Under the pieces are notes generated by a model. It was not told the origin of the DNA, did no database searches, and saw only the letters and a list, made by a program, of their open reading frames with translations. Source: Prochlorococcus sp. AG-347-M23 (lineage in GTDB: Bacteria > Cyanobacteriota > Cyanobacteriia > PCC-6307 > Cyanobiaceae). From it: DNA of 64,000 bases. Made by a program: the position numbers and the translations under genes. This document shows positions 47,474 through 56,017 of this stretch, piece by piece (position 1 is the stretch's first letter; each line of letters begins with the position of its first letter). The stretch is from positions 36,453 to 100,452 of the forward strand of contig QCCU01000005.1 of assembly GCA_003278855.1 (NCBI GenBank). Direction: 5' to 3'.

Positions 47474-49462
47474 CTATCTAAATCCAAATAACTTGAAAGA
47501 GATTCCCCCTGCTTGATTATGAGGTTGATAAAAAATACCAAATTCATAGGATCTTTTTTTCCAATTTAAAGAAATTTTAGAATCTATAAATTCACCATAG
47601 TCATCTGAATCGTCTGTTAAGTTTAAAGTCCCAACACTTTTGAGAATAACTGGTCCAAATAGTTGCTGATCAAACGCAAATTTTAGGGTGAATTTATCAT
47701 AATTTTGATCAAACTTAAAAACACTTTCACCACCATTAAATTTATAGAAAGGTAAAAGACTTATCCGAGTATAGTCAAAAGTTTTATTTTTAAAATTACC
47801 CATTATATATTCTGGGCCAGCACCTAAACCTAAATATTCTTGATGATCCCCATTTTCATAGAGAGAATAAGATAATTCTAATTTTGTGTTAAGGCTTAAG
47901 CCTTTAGTAATTGGTTCAGGAACATACTTGTAGGAAATATCAATAGATTTTTTTTCAGGATTAAAAATTCTAATTGGGAATTTCTGATCAAGAGAATAAA
48001 ACAAATTGCCTTTTATATTAGTTACCAGATTTTTACTATTTAAAGCCTCTGCTGTTAAATTAGCGAAACCAAAAGATAAAACTTCTTTCTTTTTAATATC
48101 ATCAACAATCCAATTATTTTCTTTTTGCAATTTTGAACCATAACCTGAGTAAATTTCTGCTTCACCCAAGGAACCATTCCAGACCCTCTCTCTATAGATT
48201 CCATAAAAACTTTTTTCCCATTTTGAATCTAATAAATCAATTTCTTTACTCAATTCAGTTTTAAATCTAAATGCATCTGAAAATTTATCAAAGTCAAGAG
48301 TATTTAAATTCTTGTCTATTCTTAAATCCCAGGTGTTTATTTTGCCTTTTATTATGGATTTTAGAGCAAAGTAATCTGCAAAACTTGTATTCCTCTTAAC
48401 CTTCCTTGAAGTTATTGATTCGTCCTTATTAACAAAACTTTTTGTATATCCTTTAAGTGAGCGTTGAATTAAGAATTGCGGCTCTAAATCGAGAATAAAA
48501 TTATTAAATATCTCTATAGAGTTAAATTTCCTGCCAATAAAATAGCCATCTTTATCTAAATTTTCATATCCTAGATTCCATCTATTATCAATTTGAGAAT
48601 TATTAAAGTTAAAAGCTCTATCACCTAACCAAAAAGGAATGGATAATTTCTCATCAATAATTAGATAATTTAGTGAGGACTTAAATCTTAATTTTTCATC
48701 TCGAGGATAAACCTCTAATGAATTAATTGCTAATTTTACTTGCTTTGATTCTAGTAAATCATTACTAAATAAAGCCTTCTTACTTTTCCACTTTTCTCCA
48801 TCTATAGTCATCTTATCTGTGTAAAACAGCCAATTCTCAACCTTATTAGGGGTATATAAAACTTCCTTTTTGTTTATTTCAAGTAAACTTTCTATCTTAT
48901 TAATATCTGGCAAGCTGAAATTTGAGGATAAGTCATCCAATAAAGTATTGGTATTAATAGATCCCTTAACATCTAATAAATATCCTTTTTCGCTTAGAAA
49001 ACTGTACTCTAGTTGTGAAAATTTGAAGAATTGACCCCCTAATTCCAAAGATATATTTCCTTTAGCACTAATTTTTTTATTTAACTTATCGTAAATTACA
49101 GTATCTGCTTTAAGGAGTTTGCCTCTATAAGAAACGTTTACATTTCCCTCTGCATAAATAACATCATTTATTTCAGACTGTTTATCAGATTGGATTATTA
49201 ACTCTTGTTGCTTTTCAGCTTTAGCTACTAAAAATAAATCAAGATCTTTCTGTAATAAATTCAAATAGGAATTATTGTCATCTGAAATATTTGAAGAACT
49301 TTGTAGAAACTCTTCACTATGATTATTTGTTCGAATTAAATTTACATTTTGAGAATTGGTATTTTCTTTAATTTTTTTTAAATCAGCTGATTTTGATGGC
49401 TGTAGTAAATTAATAAAAAGAAAAGAGAAAAATATTACTTTTTTTGAAATTCCAGAAAACAA
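47474..49462 (-). CDS. LptD-like outer membrane protein (DUF3769)
   Basis: This 662 aa protein has an N-terminal signal-like segment (KKVIFFSFLFINLLQPSKSA) followed by a linker and an OstA/LptD-type periplasmic repeat region: IYAEGNVNVSYRGKLLKADT, VIYDKLNKKISAKGNISLEL. The C-terminal two thirds has alternating beta-strand patterns and ends in a typical beta-barrel aromatic residue (FKLFGFR). Cyanobacterial DUF3769 proteins of this layout are thought to be LptD homologues that insert lipopolysaccharide. It lies 21 bases downstream of psbI on the same strand. Confidence 0.8.
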   Translation of the reverse strand: MFSGISKKVIFFSFLFINLLQPSKSADLKKIKENTNSQNVNLIRTNNHSEEFLQSSSNISDDNNSYLNLLQKDLDLFLVAKAEKQQELIIQSDKQSEINDVIYAEGNVNVSYRGKLLKADTVIYDKLNKKISAKGNISLELGGQFFKFSQLEYSFLSEKGYLLDVKGSINTNTLLDDLSSNFSLPDINKIESLLEINKKEVLYTPNKVENWLFYTDKMTIDGEKWKSKKALFSNDLLESKQVKLAINSLEVYPRDEKLRFKSSLNYLIIDEKLSIPFWLGDRAFNFNNSQIDNRWNLGYENLDKDGYFIGRKFNSIEIFNNFILDLEPQFLIQRSLKGYTKSFVNKDESITSRKVKRNTSFADYFALKSIIKGKINTWDLRIDKNLNTLDFDKFSDAFRFKTELSKEIDLLDSKWEKSFYGIYRERVWNGSLGEAEIYSGYGSKLQKENNWIVDDIKKKEVLSFGFANLTAEALNSKNLVTNIKGNLFYSLDQKFPIRIFNPEKKSIDISYKYVPEPITKGLSLNTKLELSYSLYENGDHQEYLGLGAGPEYIMGNFKNKTFDYTRISLLPFYKFNGGESVFKFDQNYDKFTLKFAFDQQLFGPVILKSVGTLNLTDDSDDYGEFIDSKISLNWKKRSYEFGIFYQPHNQAGGISFKLFGFR

Positions 49463-49483
49463 TTTGAAAATTTAATAAAAAGA

Positions 49484-49612
49484 TTAATCTTGGGGACTTT
49501 CTAGGTCTTTTCTGTTTGGCGTTCTTGTTGGGTCACTTGCTAAAAATCCGAAAAGAAATATTCCAACGAAGAAAAAGACGATTGTGTAAACAGAAATTTT
49601 TAAAGCGAGCAT
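49484..49612 (-). CDS. psbI: Photosystem II reaction center protein PsbI
   Basis: This is not in the ORF track. It is 42 aa, [20 protein letters not shown] then [22 protein letters not shown]. The single membrane helix and the ASDPxRxPxRKDLE tail are diagnostic. PsbI binds D1 and helps stabilise the core and its monomer interface. It starts with ATG at 49612, 109 bases after psbN on the same strand, and is followed 21 bases later by the LptD-like gene, an unusual pairing that may share its promoter. Confidence 0.97.
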
Positions 49613-49721
49613 GGAATTACTAGTGCTGACAGATTTATATCCTATTAAATTTATAATTAAACTATGGTTAATTGTTTACTTTTTGTATTTTTGGTAAATT
49701 TTGAAATACTTTCAGGACTAA

Positions 49722-49874
49722 TTAATCATCATGATCATCCCAGGGATCAGTAAGCTTTGCGGCTTTAGGTCCAAAGGCAGTCCAAAGACCAAAGCCGGTC
49801 AAAGCTAAAAGTAAAGCGAGAATTGTTACAGCTATAGAAACTGCAGGATCTGGAGCTGATGATAAAGTTTGCAT
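49722..49874 (-). CDS. psbN: Photosystem II assembly protein PsbN
   Basis: This is missing from the ORF track: 50 aa, MQTLSSAPDPAVSIAVTILA, then LLLALTGFGLWTAFGPKAAK and LTDPWDDHDD. PsbN has one membrane helix and a conserved acidic tail. It is not a stable photosystem II subunit but is needed for reaction-centre assembly and repair. It is on the strand opposite psbH, divergent with an 80-base gap, as in most cyanobacteria and plastids. Confidence 0.95.
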   Translation of the reverse strand: MQTLSSAPDPAVSIAVTILALLLALTGFGLWTAFGPKAAKLTDPWDDHDD

Positions 49875-49954
49875 CAATTTTGCTAAGTTTGTAAACAATT
49901 TATGTATGAGTTCTTATACAATAACGAAATAATATTCGATTTTGTGAATTTAAC

Positions 49955-50155
49955 ATGGGTCAAAAAACAGCATTAGGAAGTCTTTTAAAAGCAATTGGCA
50001 ATTCAGGTCAAGGAAAAGTTGTACCTGGCTGGGGAGCAGTTCCTGTTATGACAGTAATTGGTCTACTACTTTTGGTTTTCTTAGTTATTCTTCTACAAAT
50101 TTATAACCAGTCCCTACTACTGCAAGGCTTCTCAGTAGATTGGAACGGAAACTAA
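49955..50155 (+). CDS. psbH: Photosystem II reaction center protein PsbH
   Basis: PsbH is a 66 aa single-span photosystem II protein. The stromal N-terminal arm carries the conserved block [20 protein letters not shown] and [10 protein letters not shown], followed by the helix [19 protein letters not shown]. It assists QA-QB electron transfer and CP47 assembly. It is transcribed divergently from psbN and is followed by a strong terminator, so it is monocistronic. Confidence 0.97.
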
Positions 50156-50173
50156 AATTTCAAAAATTTTCTC

Positions 50174-50218
50174 AAAAAGTTATTTGGTTAATGTGAAATT
50201 GCCAAATAACTTTTTTTT
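50174..50218 (+). terminator. Intrinsic terminator after psbH
   Basis: A stem of GTTATTTGG/CCAAATAAC with a 14-base loop, preceded by five A and followed by eight T residues, lies 19 bases after the psbH stop. Base pairing extends through the A/T flanks to about 14 pairs. It is AT-rich but well formed, and separates psbH from pth. Confidence 0.88.
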
Positions 50219-50296
50219 AAATTTTTGTTTTTATTAATTAGTTATAGTTTGTATATATTCATAATTCTCAAACAAAAAGAGATTTAGAAATAAACA

Positions 50297-50899
50297 ATGA
50301 AAGAAATATTTTTAATTGGATTAGGTAATCCTGGTAAAAAATACTCAAAAAGTAGACATAACATAGGTTTTTTAATGCTCGAACATCTCTCGAAAAAATA
50401 TAATTCAAATTTTTTACTAAAAGATAAGCTTAAAAGTTCCTGCTCAGAATTTCAAATCAATGATTCTACTTTCAGATTATTCTTACCGAATACGTTTATG
50501 AATAACAGTGGTGATGCTGTCCGAGCAATAGTTGATTGGTACAAGATCGATTTAGATCAGGTTTTCATAATACTCGATGATAAAGATCTTCCCCTTGGAA
50601 AAATAAGATTTAGAAGAAAAGGAAGCTCAGGAGGACATAACGGGCTTAAAAGCATTATTGAACAATTGCAGACACAAAACTTTAAGAGAATAAGAATTGG
50701 TATTGGGTCACCTCCTCTAATAAAAGGAAAAAATAATTTCAATACCATTTCACATGTATTAGGGAATATTTCTCTAGAAGAAAAATCAATATTAGATAAA
50801 GTGTACAAAAGAGTAATTGAATCTCTTGAACAACTAAATACTAAAAAAGAAGAATATATAATTAACGAATTAAATTCTTTTGACAAAGACCAACCTTAA
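50297..50899 (+). CDS. pth: Peptidyl-tRNA hydrolase
   Basis: Pth releases peptides from stalled peptidyl-tRNA. Conserved blocks: LIGLGNPGKKYSKSRHNIGF with the catalytic histidine, LFLPNTFMNNSGDAVRAIVD, VFIILDDKDLPLGKIRFRRK and SSGGHNGLKSIIEQL. The 200 aa length is normal. The DUF3146-like gene follows after 3 bases. The psbH terminator upstream implies an independent promoter. Confidence 0.96.
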   Translation: MKEIFLIGLGNPGKKYSKSRHNIGFLMLEHLSKKYNSNFLLKDKLKSSCSEFQINDSTFRLFLPNTFMNNSGDAVRAIVDWYKIDLDQVFIILDDKDLPLGKIRFRRKGSSGGHNGLKSIIEQLQTQNFKRIRIGIGSPPLIKGKNNFNTISHVLGNISLEEKSILDKVYKRVIESLEQLNTKKEEYIINELNSFDKDQP

Positions 50900-50902
50900 G
50901 AA

Positions 50903-51160
50903 ATGAGTTCAAAACCTGAAACTATTGCAAATGTAAGTGTTAAAGAATATTGCTTCTCAAAAAAGCAAATTCAGGGGGTTGTGGAAGCTAGTCAATTTAA
51001 ATGGACTTTTACATACTCCTTCAATAAAGGTCTATTAAAGGTAAAACCACCTTTAGGAAGAGCATTAATTGAGAATGCCCTATTGAAATTTTTAATGAAA
51101 AAAGATTATGAATTAGAAACAGGGAATGAGTATAAGTTCACTATTTCAGCCAAGTTTTAA
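50903..51160 (+). CDS. Small cyanobacterial protein, DUF3146-like
   Basis: This 85 aa soluble protein has the blocks KWTFTYSFNKGLLKVKPPLG and RALIENALLKFLMKKDYELE, ending YKFTISAKF, and resembles the cyanobacterial DUF3146 family (recalled, not searched). A mixed beta-alpha fold is suggested by the pattern. Function is unknown. It is co-directional with pth (3 bases) and overlaps the YqgF-like gene convergently by 20 bases. Confidence 0.72.
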   Translation: MSSKPETIANVSVKEYCFSKKQIQGVVEASQFKWTFTYSFNKGLLKVKPPLGRALIENALLKFLMKKDYELETGNEYKFTISAKF

Positions 51161-51578
51161 AATCAAGATTTTGATTCAAAGTAAACTTCATTTTGCAATA
51201 ATCCTCTAAAATTATCAAAGCTGATATTGCATCAAGGTTTTTATTAAGAATAAAAACCTCCCTTGGAATTAAAAACTTGAGACCACGGATTGGAAACAGT
51301 TCGAAATATCTTGCTTTAGCCCTTAAAGTAGTATTCTTTTCCTCAAAAGTTATTATCTCTTTTTTAAAAAAATATAATTTTTCTCTAATCTCTTTATTGG
51401 TGGTCCCATTGCCAATAATAATTTGTGATATATCCTCAGAAGTAATTAAATTTCTGACATAGTTCCCAAGTAATCCACTTTTAAGGATTATTGCTTTATA
51501 AACTTTTTTTTCGTTTATTTCAGCTAATACTAAGCCACATTTACTTTTTCCTGGATCAATAGTTATTACTCTGGACAT
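51141..51578 (-). CDS. RNase H-like fold protein of the YqgF/RuvC type
   Basis: This 145 aa protein begins MSRVITIDPGKSKCGLVLAE, the first strand and catalytic-type aspartate of RuvC/YqgF resolvase-like enzymes, and later has SQIIIGNGTTNKEIREKL and a C-terminal LDAISALIILEDYC with a second acidic residue. It is more distant from the standard RuvX/YqgF than usual, so a pre-16S rRNA processing role is only possible. It abuts DUF3084 with no gap, so the two are one transcript, and it overlaps the DUF3146-like gene by 20 bases. Confidence 0.7.
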   Translation of the reverse strand: MSRVITIDPGKSKCGLVLAEINEKKVYKAIILKSGLLGNYVRNLITSEDISQIIIGNGTTNKEIREKLYFFKKEIITFEEKNTTLRAKARYFELFPIRGLKFLIPREVFILNKNLDAISALIILEDYCKMKFTLNQNLDFKTWLK

Positions 51579-52544
51579 TTAAGCTGCAATCTTTAAAATA
51601 TTAATCTCAACGACTATAGGTTCTACAGTTTTACTATCTCTTAAAGATACTACTTCCAACTTAAATTTAATATTTTGATTTTCTCTAAGAAAGTCTCTAA
51701 TTTTTTTTACAAAATTTCCACTTGTATTAATTTCATTAACTTGTGATCCTTTTGACTTAACTTCATCTCTTGTTTCTCTAAGCAATGATTTAATCTTTAG
51801 ATTTATTGATTTACTATTTAAATCAGTTGCCCCAAAAATAGAACTTGTAATAACATCACCTTTTTTGACTATAAATTTATTCTCTAATAAATCTGGAGAT
51901 ACAAAAACATAATTATCTCCTTTTAAAACATTTGTTGCTGATTTAATTAATAAAACCCAGTTTCCACCGCTCGCAGCTATTGTCTCAATTTTTTTAATAT
52001 CACTGGGTCTCCACAAAAGAATATTTTTTGCTTGTTTATTGTTGGGGATAACAATTTTCCTAACAAATTTATCAGCTTCATTGAAGATTTTTGTTAAGTC
52101 AAGTTTTATATTTGAGCTGGAATCAACCTCAGCAATAAATAAAGTTTGTCCTCTTTTAATAACAATATTTCCTCTCCTAAATTCTTTAATATTTGTTTTT
52201 AATTGATTTAACTCTTTTTCTTTTTGAATAATTTTACCTTCAAGTTCCTTTCGCTCTTCCTGTAAAGGGATTAAAGCCTTTTTACTTTCGTCTAAAGTTT
52301 TTTGCAAAAAAGGTATATCTACAAAAAGCCTTTGTCTAAATTCTTCACTGACTAGAATCAATAACCCTATTGATATTGAACTAATAAACCCGCCAGTAAT
52401 AATAGTTATTATAGTTGCTGTTTTTTTCGGCCTTAACTTTAAGATACTAAATCTAGCTTTGCCAATCTTTGTTCCGAGAATATCCCCAAATGGTGCAATT
52501 AATCCCCCTAGTAATATTAAAAAAACAATTAAAATCCAAGCCAC
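51579..52544 (-). CDS. DUF3084 membrane protein
   Basis: This 321 aa protein has two N-terminal membrane helices (AWILIVFLILLGGLIAPFGD and ATIITIITGGFISSISIGLL), a charged segment between them (GTKIGKARFSILKLRPKKTA), then a coiled coil of about 60 residues (LQEERKELEGKIIQKEKELN) and a beta-rich C-terminal domain. This is the layout of the cyanobacterial DUF3084 family. Function is unknown. It lies between ntcA (39 bases) and the YqgF-like gene, all on the minus strand. Confidence 0.82.
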   Translation of the reverse strand: MAWILIVFLILLGGLIAPFGDILGTKIGKARFSILKLRPKKTATIITIITGGFISSISIGLLILVSEEFRQRLFVDIPFLQKTLDESKKALIPLQEERKELEGKIIQKEKELNQLKTNIKEFRRGNIVIKRGQTLFIAEVDSSSNIKLDLTKIFNEADKFVRKIVIPNNKQAKNILLWRPSDIKKIETIAASGGNWVLLIKSATNVLKGDNYVFVSPDLLENKFIVKKGDVITSSIFGATDLNSKSINLKIKSLLRETRDEVKSKGSQVNEINTSGNFVKKIRDFLRENQNIKFKLEVVSLRDSKTVEPIVVEINILKIAA

Positions 52545-52583
52545 ACTTTTGCATATACTCAGTACATCATAATTTATGATGAA

Positions 52584-53318
52584 TCAATTAAATCTTTTTG
52601 CAAGAGCAATTGGATCAAACACTGTTATCTTTTTTCTTTCAATATTAAGAAGTCCTGAATCCTTTAAATCTCCTAATAATCTTGTAATGGTTACTCTTGT
52701 AGAACCAATAGCTTCAGCAATTGCCTGATGTGAAAGCCTTAAATCTATCGTAATACCTTTTTCACCTGCAACTCCAAAGTCTCTACAAAGGACCATTAAA
52801 AAACTTACTAAACGAGAAGACATATCTCTATGTGTAAGAGTTTCTATCATGGTTTCAGTTTGCAAGATCCTACTTGAAAGCCCCTGTAAAAGTAACAATC
52901 CTACTGATGCATCTTCCTCTATAGCTCTTAAAACAGAATTTGCAGGAGCTGTTATCATTTCAACTCTTGTGAATGCTATGGCATGGTAAAAACGATCGGA
53001 TCTATGGCCTGTTAGAAGAGATAAAACGCCAAAGAGACTATTCTCTCTTAAAAGAGCAACAGTTATTTCTTCACCTGATTCATACACTCTTGACAATCTT
53101 ACTGCTCCTCTTCTTATAAGATAAACCCTTTCAGCAGGATCTCCAGGGAAGAATATTGTTTTAGATCTCTCAACCATTTCTGTGCTTGCACCATCTAGAC
53201 CTTTAATAACTTCCATTAAAGTTCTATTAATTGGAAAACGTTCTCCAACAGAGTTAATTTTACTTTGTCCGGAATGTTGCGAACTAAAGCGGTTGAATCC
53301 TCGTGAAGCAGGTATCAT
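52584..53318 (-). CDS. ntcA: Global nitrogen regulator NtcA
   Basis: NtcA is the CRP/FNR-family transcription factor that senses 2-oxoglutarate and activates nitrogen-assimilation genes. The effector domain includes [20 protein letters not shown] and [20 protein letters not shown]; the C-terminal helix-turn-helix is [20 protein letters not shown], the NtcA-type recognition helix. The 244 aa is slightly longer than the 222-225 aa of freshwater NtcA because of an N-terminal extension ([20 protein letters not shown]); a shorter start at an internal ATG is possible. A probable NtcA half-palindrome lies in its own promoter. Confidence 0.97.
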   Translation of the reverse strand: MIPASRGFNRFSSQHSGQSKINSVGERFPINRTLMEVIKGLDGASTEMVERSKTIFFPGDPAERVYLIRRGAVRLSRVYESGEEITVALLRENSLFGVLSLLTGHRSDRFYHAIAFTRVEMITAPANSVLRAIEEDASVGLLLLQGLSSRILQTETMIETLTHRDMSSRLVSFLMVLCRDFGVAGEKGITIDLRLSHQAIAEAIGSTRVTITRLLGDLKDSGLLNIERKKITVFDPIALAKRFN

Positions 53319-53366
53319 AAATATCTTGACTATTAAAAAATTTAAGGAGACACCCTAAAATATCTT

Positions 53367-53380
53367 GTATCAACAGTAAC
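53367..53380 (-). promoter_or_regulatory. Probable NtcA site upstream of ntcA
   Basis: On the minus strand the sequence GTT-N8-TAC (GTTACTGTTGATAC) fits the relaxed NtcA consensus GTN10AC with one change from GTA-N8-TAC. It lies 49-62 bases upstream of the ntcA start, a good position for self-activation, which is known for ntcA in other cyanobacteria. It would also be about 140 bases upstream of the divergent BtuR-like gene. Confidence 0.6.
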
Positions 53381-53517
53381 AATTTTCAATTCTTATCAGT
53401 TTATCAGCAAGCTTTTTTCAGTAAGTTTCAAATTGCTTAACCCTTTTTTAAGTAAAATTACACTATATGCAGCGTCAATAGATTCTAATTATACTGCATG
53501 TAGAAAGATTCTAAATA

Positions 53518-54099
53518 ATGGTACTTAGTTCATCTCATATCTATTCCAAAGGTAATCTTGATATTGTAAAAACAAATACTGCTAACAAAAATAACGTAAA
53601 AAAATTCTCACAAAATGGACAAATCCAAATCTATAAATCTTCTTATAGAGGTAGCTACACATCTATCATTAGAGACTCTCTAAGAAATGCTGCCCTTGGC
53701 AAGAAAGTGTTACTAATACAATTTATGAAAGGAGGGGTCAAGCAAGGAGTTGATAATGCAGTAAAGCTATGCGGTAATTTAACCTGGGTAAGATCATCAA
53801 ATTCCTTTGACCAATATAATTCTGAAGAAATTGAAAATAATAAAAATTTTAAAAAATCTATCCATGAATCTACTATTGAATTATGGAACTTTTGTAAAAG
53901 AGAACTACATTCTGGAGAAAACGACCAAATCATACTCGATGAAATTTTTTCAGCTATTGACATGAAAATTATCGAGAAAGATGATTTGATTTCAACACTT
54001 GAAAACCGATTTATATCAGGAGATGTAATCCTTACTGGTACAGATATACCTAAAGATTTATTATTAATGGCTAATCAAATTACGGAACTTCGCTCATAA
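53518..54099 (+). CDS. BtuR/CobO-like P-loop protein with a degenerate Walker A motif
   Basis: This 193 aa protein aligns along its length with cob(I)alamin/cob(I)yrinate adenosyltransferases of the BtuR/CobO type: QIQIYKSSYRGSYTS, RNAALGKKVLLIQFMKGGVK, a Walker-B-like QIILDEIFSAIDM and C-terminal VILTGTDIPKDLLLMANQIT. The family's P-loop GNGKGKTT, however, reads SSYRGSYT here (about residues 41-48), so the catalytic lysine and the glycine pattern are gone. It is therefore unlikely to be a standard adenosyltransferase. It is divergent from ntcA and 4 bases upstream of dcd, so probably co-transcribed with dcd-thyX. Confidence 0.75.
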   Translation: MVLSSSHIYSKGNLDIVKTNTANKNNVKKFSQNGQIQIYKSSYRGSYTSIIRDSLRNAALGKKVLLIQFMKGGVKQGVDNAVKLCGNLTWVRSSNSFDQYNSEEIENNKNFKKSIHESTIELWNFCKRELHSGENDQIILDEIFSAIDMKIIEKDDLISTLENRFISGDVILTGTDIPKDLLLMANQITELRS

Positions 54100-54103
54100 A
54101 ACA

Positions 54104-54697
54104 ATGCTAAAAAATGATCTTTGGATAAATCAAAAAGCTTCGGAAGGCATGATAAAACCCTTTCAATCAAATTTGGTTAGACATCTTGAGCCTGACAATC
54201 AACAAAAGCCAGTCTTGAGTTACGGATGTTCGTCTTATGGCTATGATTTAAGACTTTCATCAAAAGAATTCCTAATCTTCAGACATATCCCTGGGACTGT
54301 GATGAACCCTAAAAAGTTTAATCCCAATAATTTAGAGAAAACTGTTCTTCACCATGATAAAGATGGAGACTTTTTCATTCTTCCTGCTCACTCCTATGGT
54401 TTAGGAGTTGCTTTAGAAAAGATGAAAGTACCAGAAAATATAACTGTAATCTGTATAGGCAAAAGTACTTACGCACGACTTGGAATTATTGTTAATACAA
54501 CTCCCGCAGAGGCAGGATGGGAAGGTCATCTAACTTTAGAGTTTAGTAATAGTTCAGGTGCTGATTGCAGAATTTATGCTGAAGAGGGTATTTGCCAACT
54601 ACTCTTTTTTGAAGGTGATCCATGCTCTACAACCTATGAAGATAGAAGAGGTAAATATCAAAACCAACCAGAAAAAGTAACTCTTGCAAAGATCTAA
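54104..54697 (+). CDS. dcd: dCTP deaminase
   Basis: Dcd deaminates dCTP to dUTP (or, in bifunctional forms, dUMP), feeding dTMP synthesis. The 197 aa trimeric dUTPase-fold enzyme has SYGCSSYGYDLRLSSKEFLI, CIGKSTYARLGIIVNTTPAE and AGWEGHLTLEFSNSSG with the catalytic glutamate. thyX follows immediately, so this pair converts dCTP to dTMP. Mono- versus bifunctional activity is not settled by sequence. Confidence 0.95.
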   Translation: MLKNDLWINQKASEGMIKPFQSNLVRHLEPDNQQKPVLSYGCSSYGYDLRLSSKEFLIFRHIPGTVMNPKKFNPNNLEKTVLHHDKDGDFFILPAHSYGLGVALEKMKVPENITVICIGKSTYARLGIIVNTTPAEAGWEGHLTLEFSNSSGADCRIYAEEGICQLLFFEGDPCSTTYEDRRGKYQNQPEKVTLAKI

Positions 54698-54698
54698 A

Positions 54699-55331
54699 AT
54701 GAGTAAAGTTGAACTAATTTCGCTAACTCCTGAAGCAGAAAAAACAATGGCTTATATTGCAAGAGTAAGTAATCCAAAAAATCAGGAAAATGAAGACTAT
54801 TCGAAATTATTGAGTTATTGCATTAAAAATGAACATTGGAGTGTTTTTGAACAGTCATTTATGACCTTGCAAATAGAGACCAACAGAGGAATCGCTGCCC
54901 AAATTTTAAGACATAGATCATTTACTTTCCAGGAATTTTCACAGAGATATGCAGACAGTTCTCAATTGGGTAATATTCCTTTACCAGAGCTAAGGCGTCA
55001 AGATTTTAAAAACAGGCAAAATTCAATTCCTGATCTTCCTGATGATTTAAAAAAAAGATTCAATGAAAAAATTGGTTTACATTTTAAGGCTGCTTCAGAA
55101 CTATATGAAGATTTACTTGCTGAAGGCGTAGCCAAGGAATGTGCGAGATTTGTTTTACCATTAGCAACTCCAACAAGAATCTATATGTCTGGATCATGCA
55201 GATCTTGGATCCATTACATTCATTTAAGATCAGCTCACGGCACACAAAAAGAACATAAGTCTATCGCCCAAAATTGCAAGTATATTTTTAAAAAAAGTTT
55301 TCCGATTGTTTCAAAATCTTTAGAATGGTAA
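54699..55331 (+). CDS. thyX: Flavin-dependent thymidylate synthase
   Basis: ThyX methylates dUMP to dTMP using methylene-THF and FAD, without producing dihydrofolate. The signature RHRSFTFQEFSQRYAD matches the RHRxxSxxxxSxR motif except that the first Ser is Thr, followed by CARFVLPLATPTRIYMSGSC. The ORF track starts at a TTG inside dcd (54684); the ATG at 54699 (MSKVELISLTPEAEKTM), just after the dcd stop, is preferred, giving 210 aa. Confidence 0.95.
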   Translation: MSKVELISLTPEAEKTMAYIARVSNPKNQENEDYSKLLSYCIKNEHWSVFEQSFMTLQIETNRGIAAQILRHRSFTFQEFSQRYADSSQLGNIPLPELRRQDFKNRQNSIPDLPDDLKKRFNEKIGLHFKAASELYEDLLAEGVAKECARFVLPLATPTRIYMSGSCRSWIHYIHLRSAHGTQKEHKSIAQNCKYIFKKSFPIVSKSLEW

Positions 55332-55334
55332 AAA

Positions 55335-55925
55335 TTATCCATGACTACGAGGACTAACCTCATTATTTTTATTTTTTTGAATTGTTGAAAATTCAGCATT
55401 AATAATTTCCTCATAAGGTTCCTCTTCTTTTTCTAAATTATTAATAGATTTTCTCATTTTTATTTCATCTTGTTTACCAATAAAAGTGGATATTAGATTA
55501 CCCTCCTTATCAAAAAGATTAACTTGAGGAATCCCGTTTACAGCAAACTCCTTGATATAACTACCCCATTTTTGATTATCAACATTTAAAAAAACAAAAT
55601 TAATATCTTTTTCGTATTCATCTTTAAAAGCAGAAACTTGTGGAGCCATTTCTTTGCAAACTTCACACCATTCAGCATAAAATTCCAGAAATGTAGGCTT
55701 ATTATTTGTGAAAGCTATTTCAGGGTCAACAGATAAATCTCCAAAACTCTTTAGAAGATAAGTTGATTTAAAAGAAAAATTTCTAAACAAAAACAATGAC
55801 AGGACAAAAATAGATATAATCAAAAAAATTATTGTTTTAAAATTTGTCTTTAAAATTTGCTCTTTGCTCTCAGATTGCACTATTGATAAATTACTAACTA
55901 AAAATATTTTAAATAAGTTAAACAA
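55335..55925 (-). CDS. Membrane-anchored thioredoxin (HCF164/TxlA-like)
   Basis: This is a 196 aa protein with one N-terminal membrane helix (TIIFLIISIFVLSLFLF) followed by a thioredoxin domain facing the thylakoid lumen or periplasm. The active site is EFYAEWCEVCKEMAPQVSAF (WCxxC). Plastid HCF164 and cyanobacterial TxlA use this layout to pass electrons for cytochrome b6f heme and disulfide maturation. The start at 55925 is a long one; a GTG at 55880 (MQSESKEQIL) is an alternative. It is convergent with thyX. Confidence 0.84.
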   Translation of the reverse strand: MFNLFKIFLVSNLSIVQSESKEQILKTNFKTIIFLIISIFVLSLFLFRNFSFKSTYLLKSFGDLSVDPEIAFTNNKPTFLEFYAEWCEVCKEMAPQVSAFKDEYEKDINFVFLNVDNQKWGSYIKEFAVNGIPQVNLFDKEGNLISTFIGKQDEIKMRKSINNLEKEEEPYEEIINAEFSTIQKNKNNEVSPRSHG

Positions 55926-56017
55926 ATAAAGAGAATTTAAATTTATAAGCTTTTAATCAACTGATAAAATAATAACTAAATAATTAATAAAATTTATTTG
56001 ATTCCTGAAATCTAATT

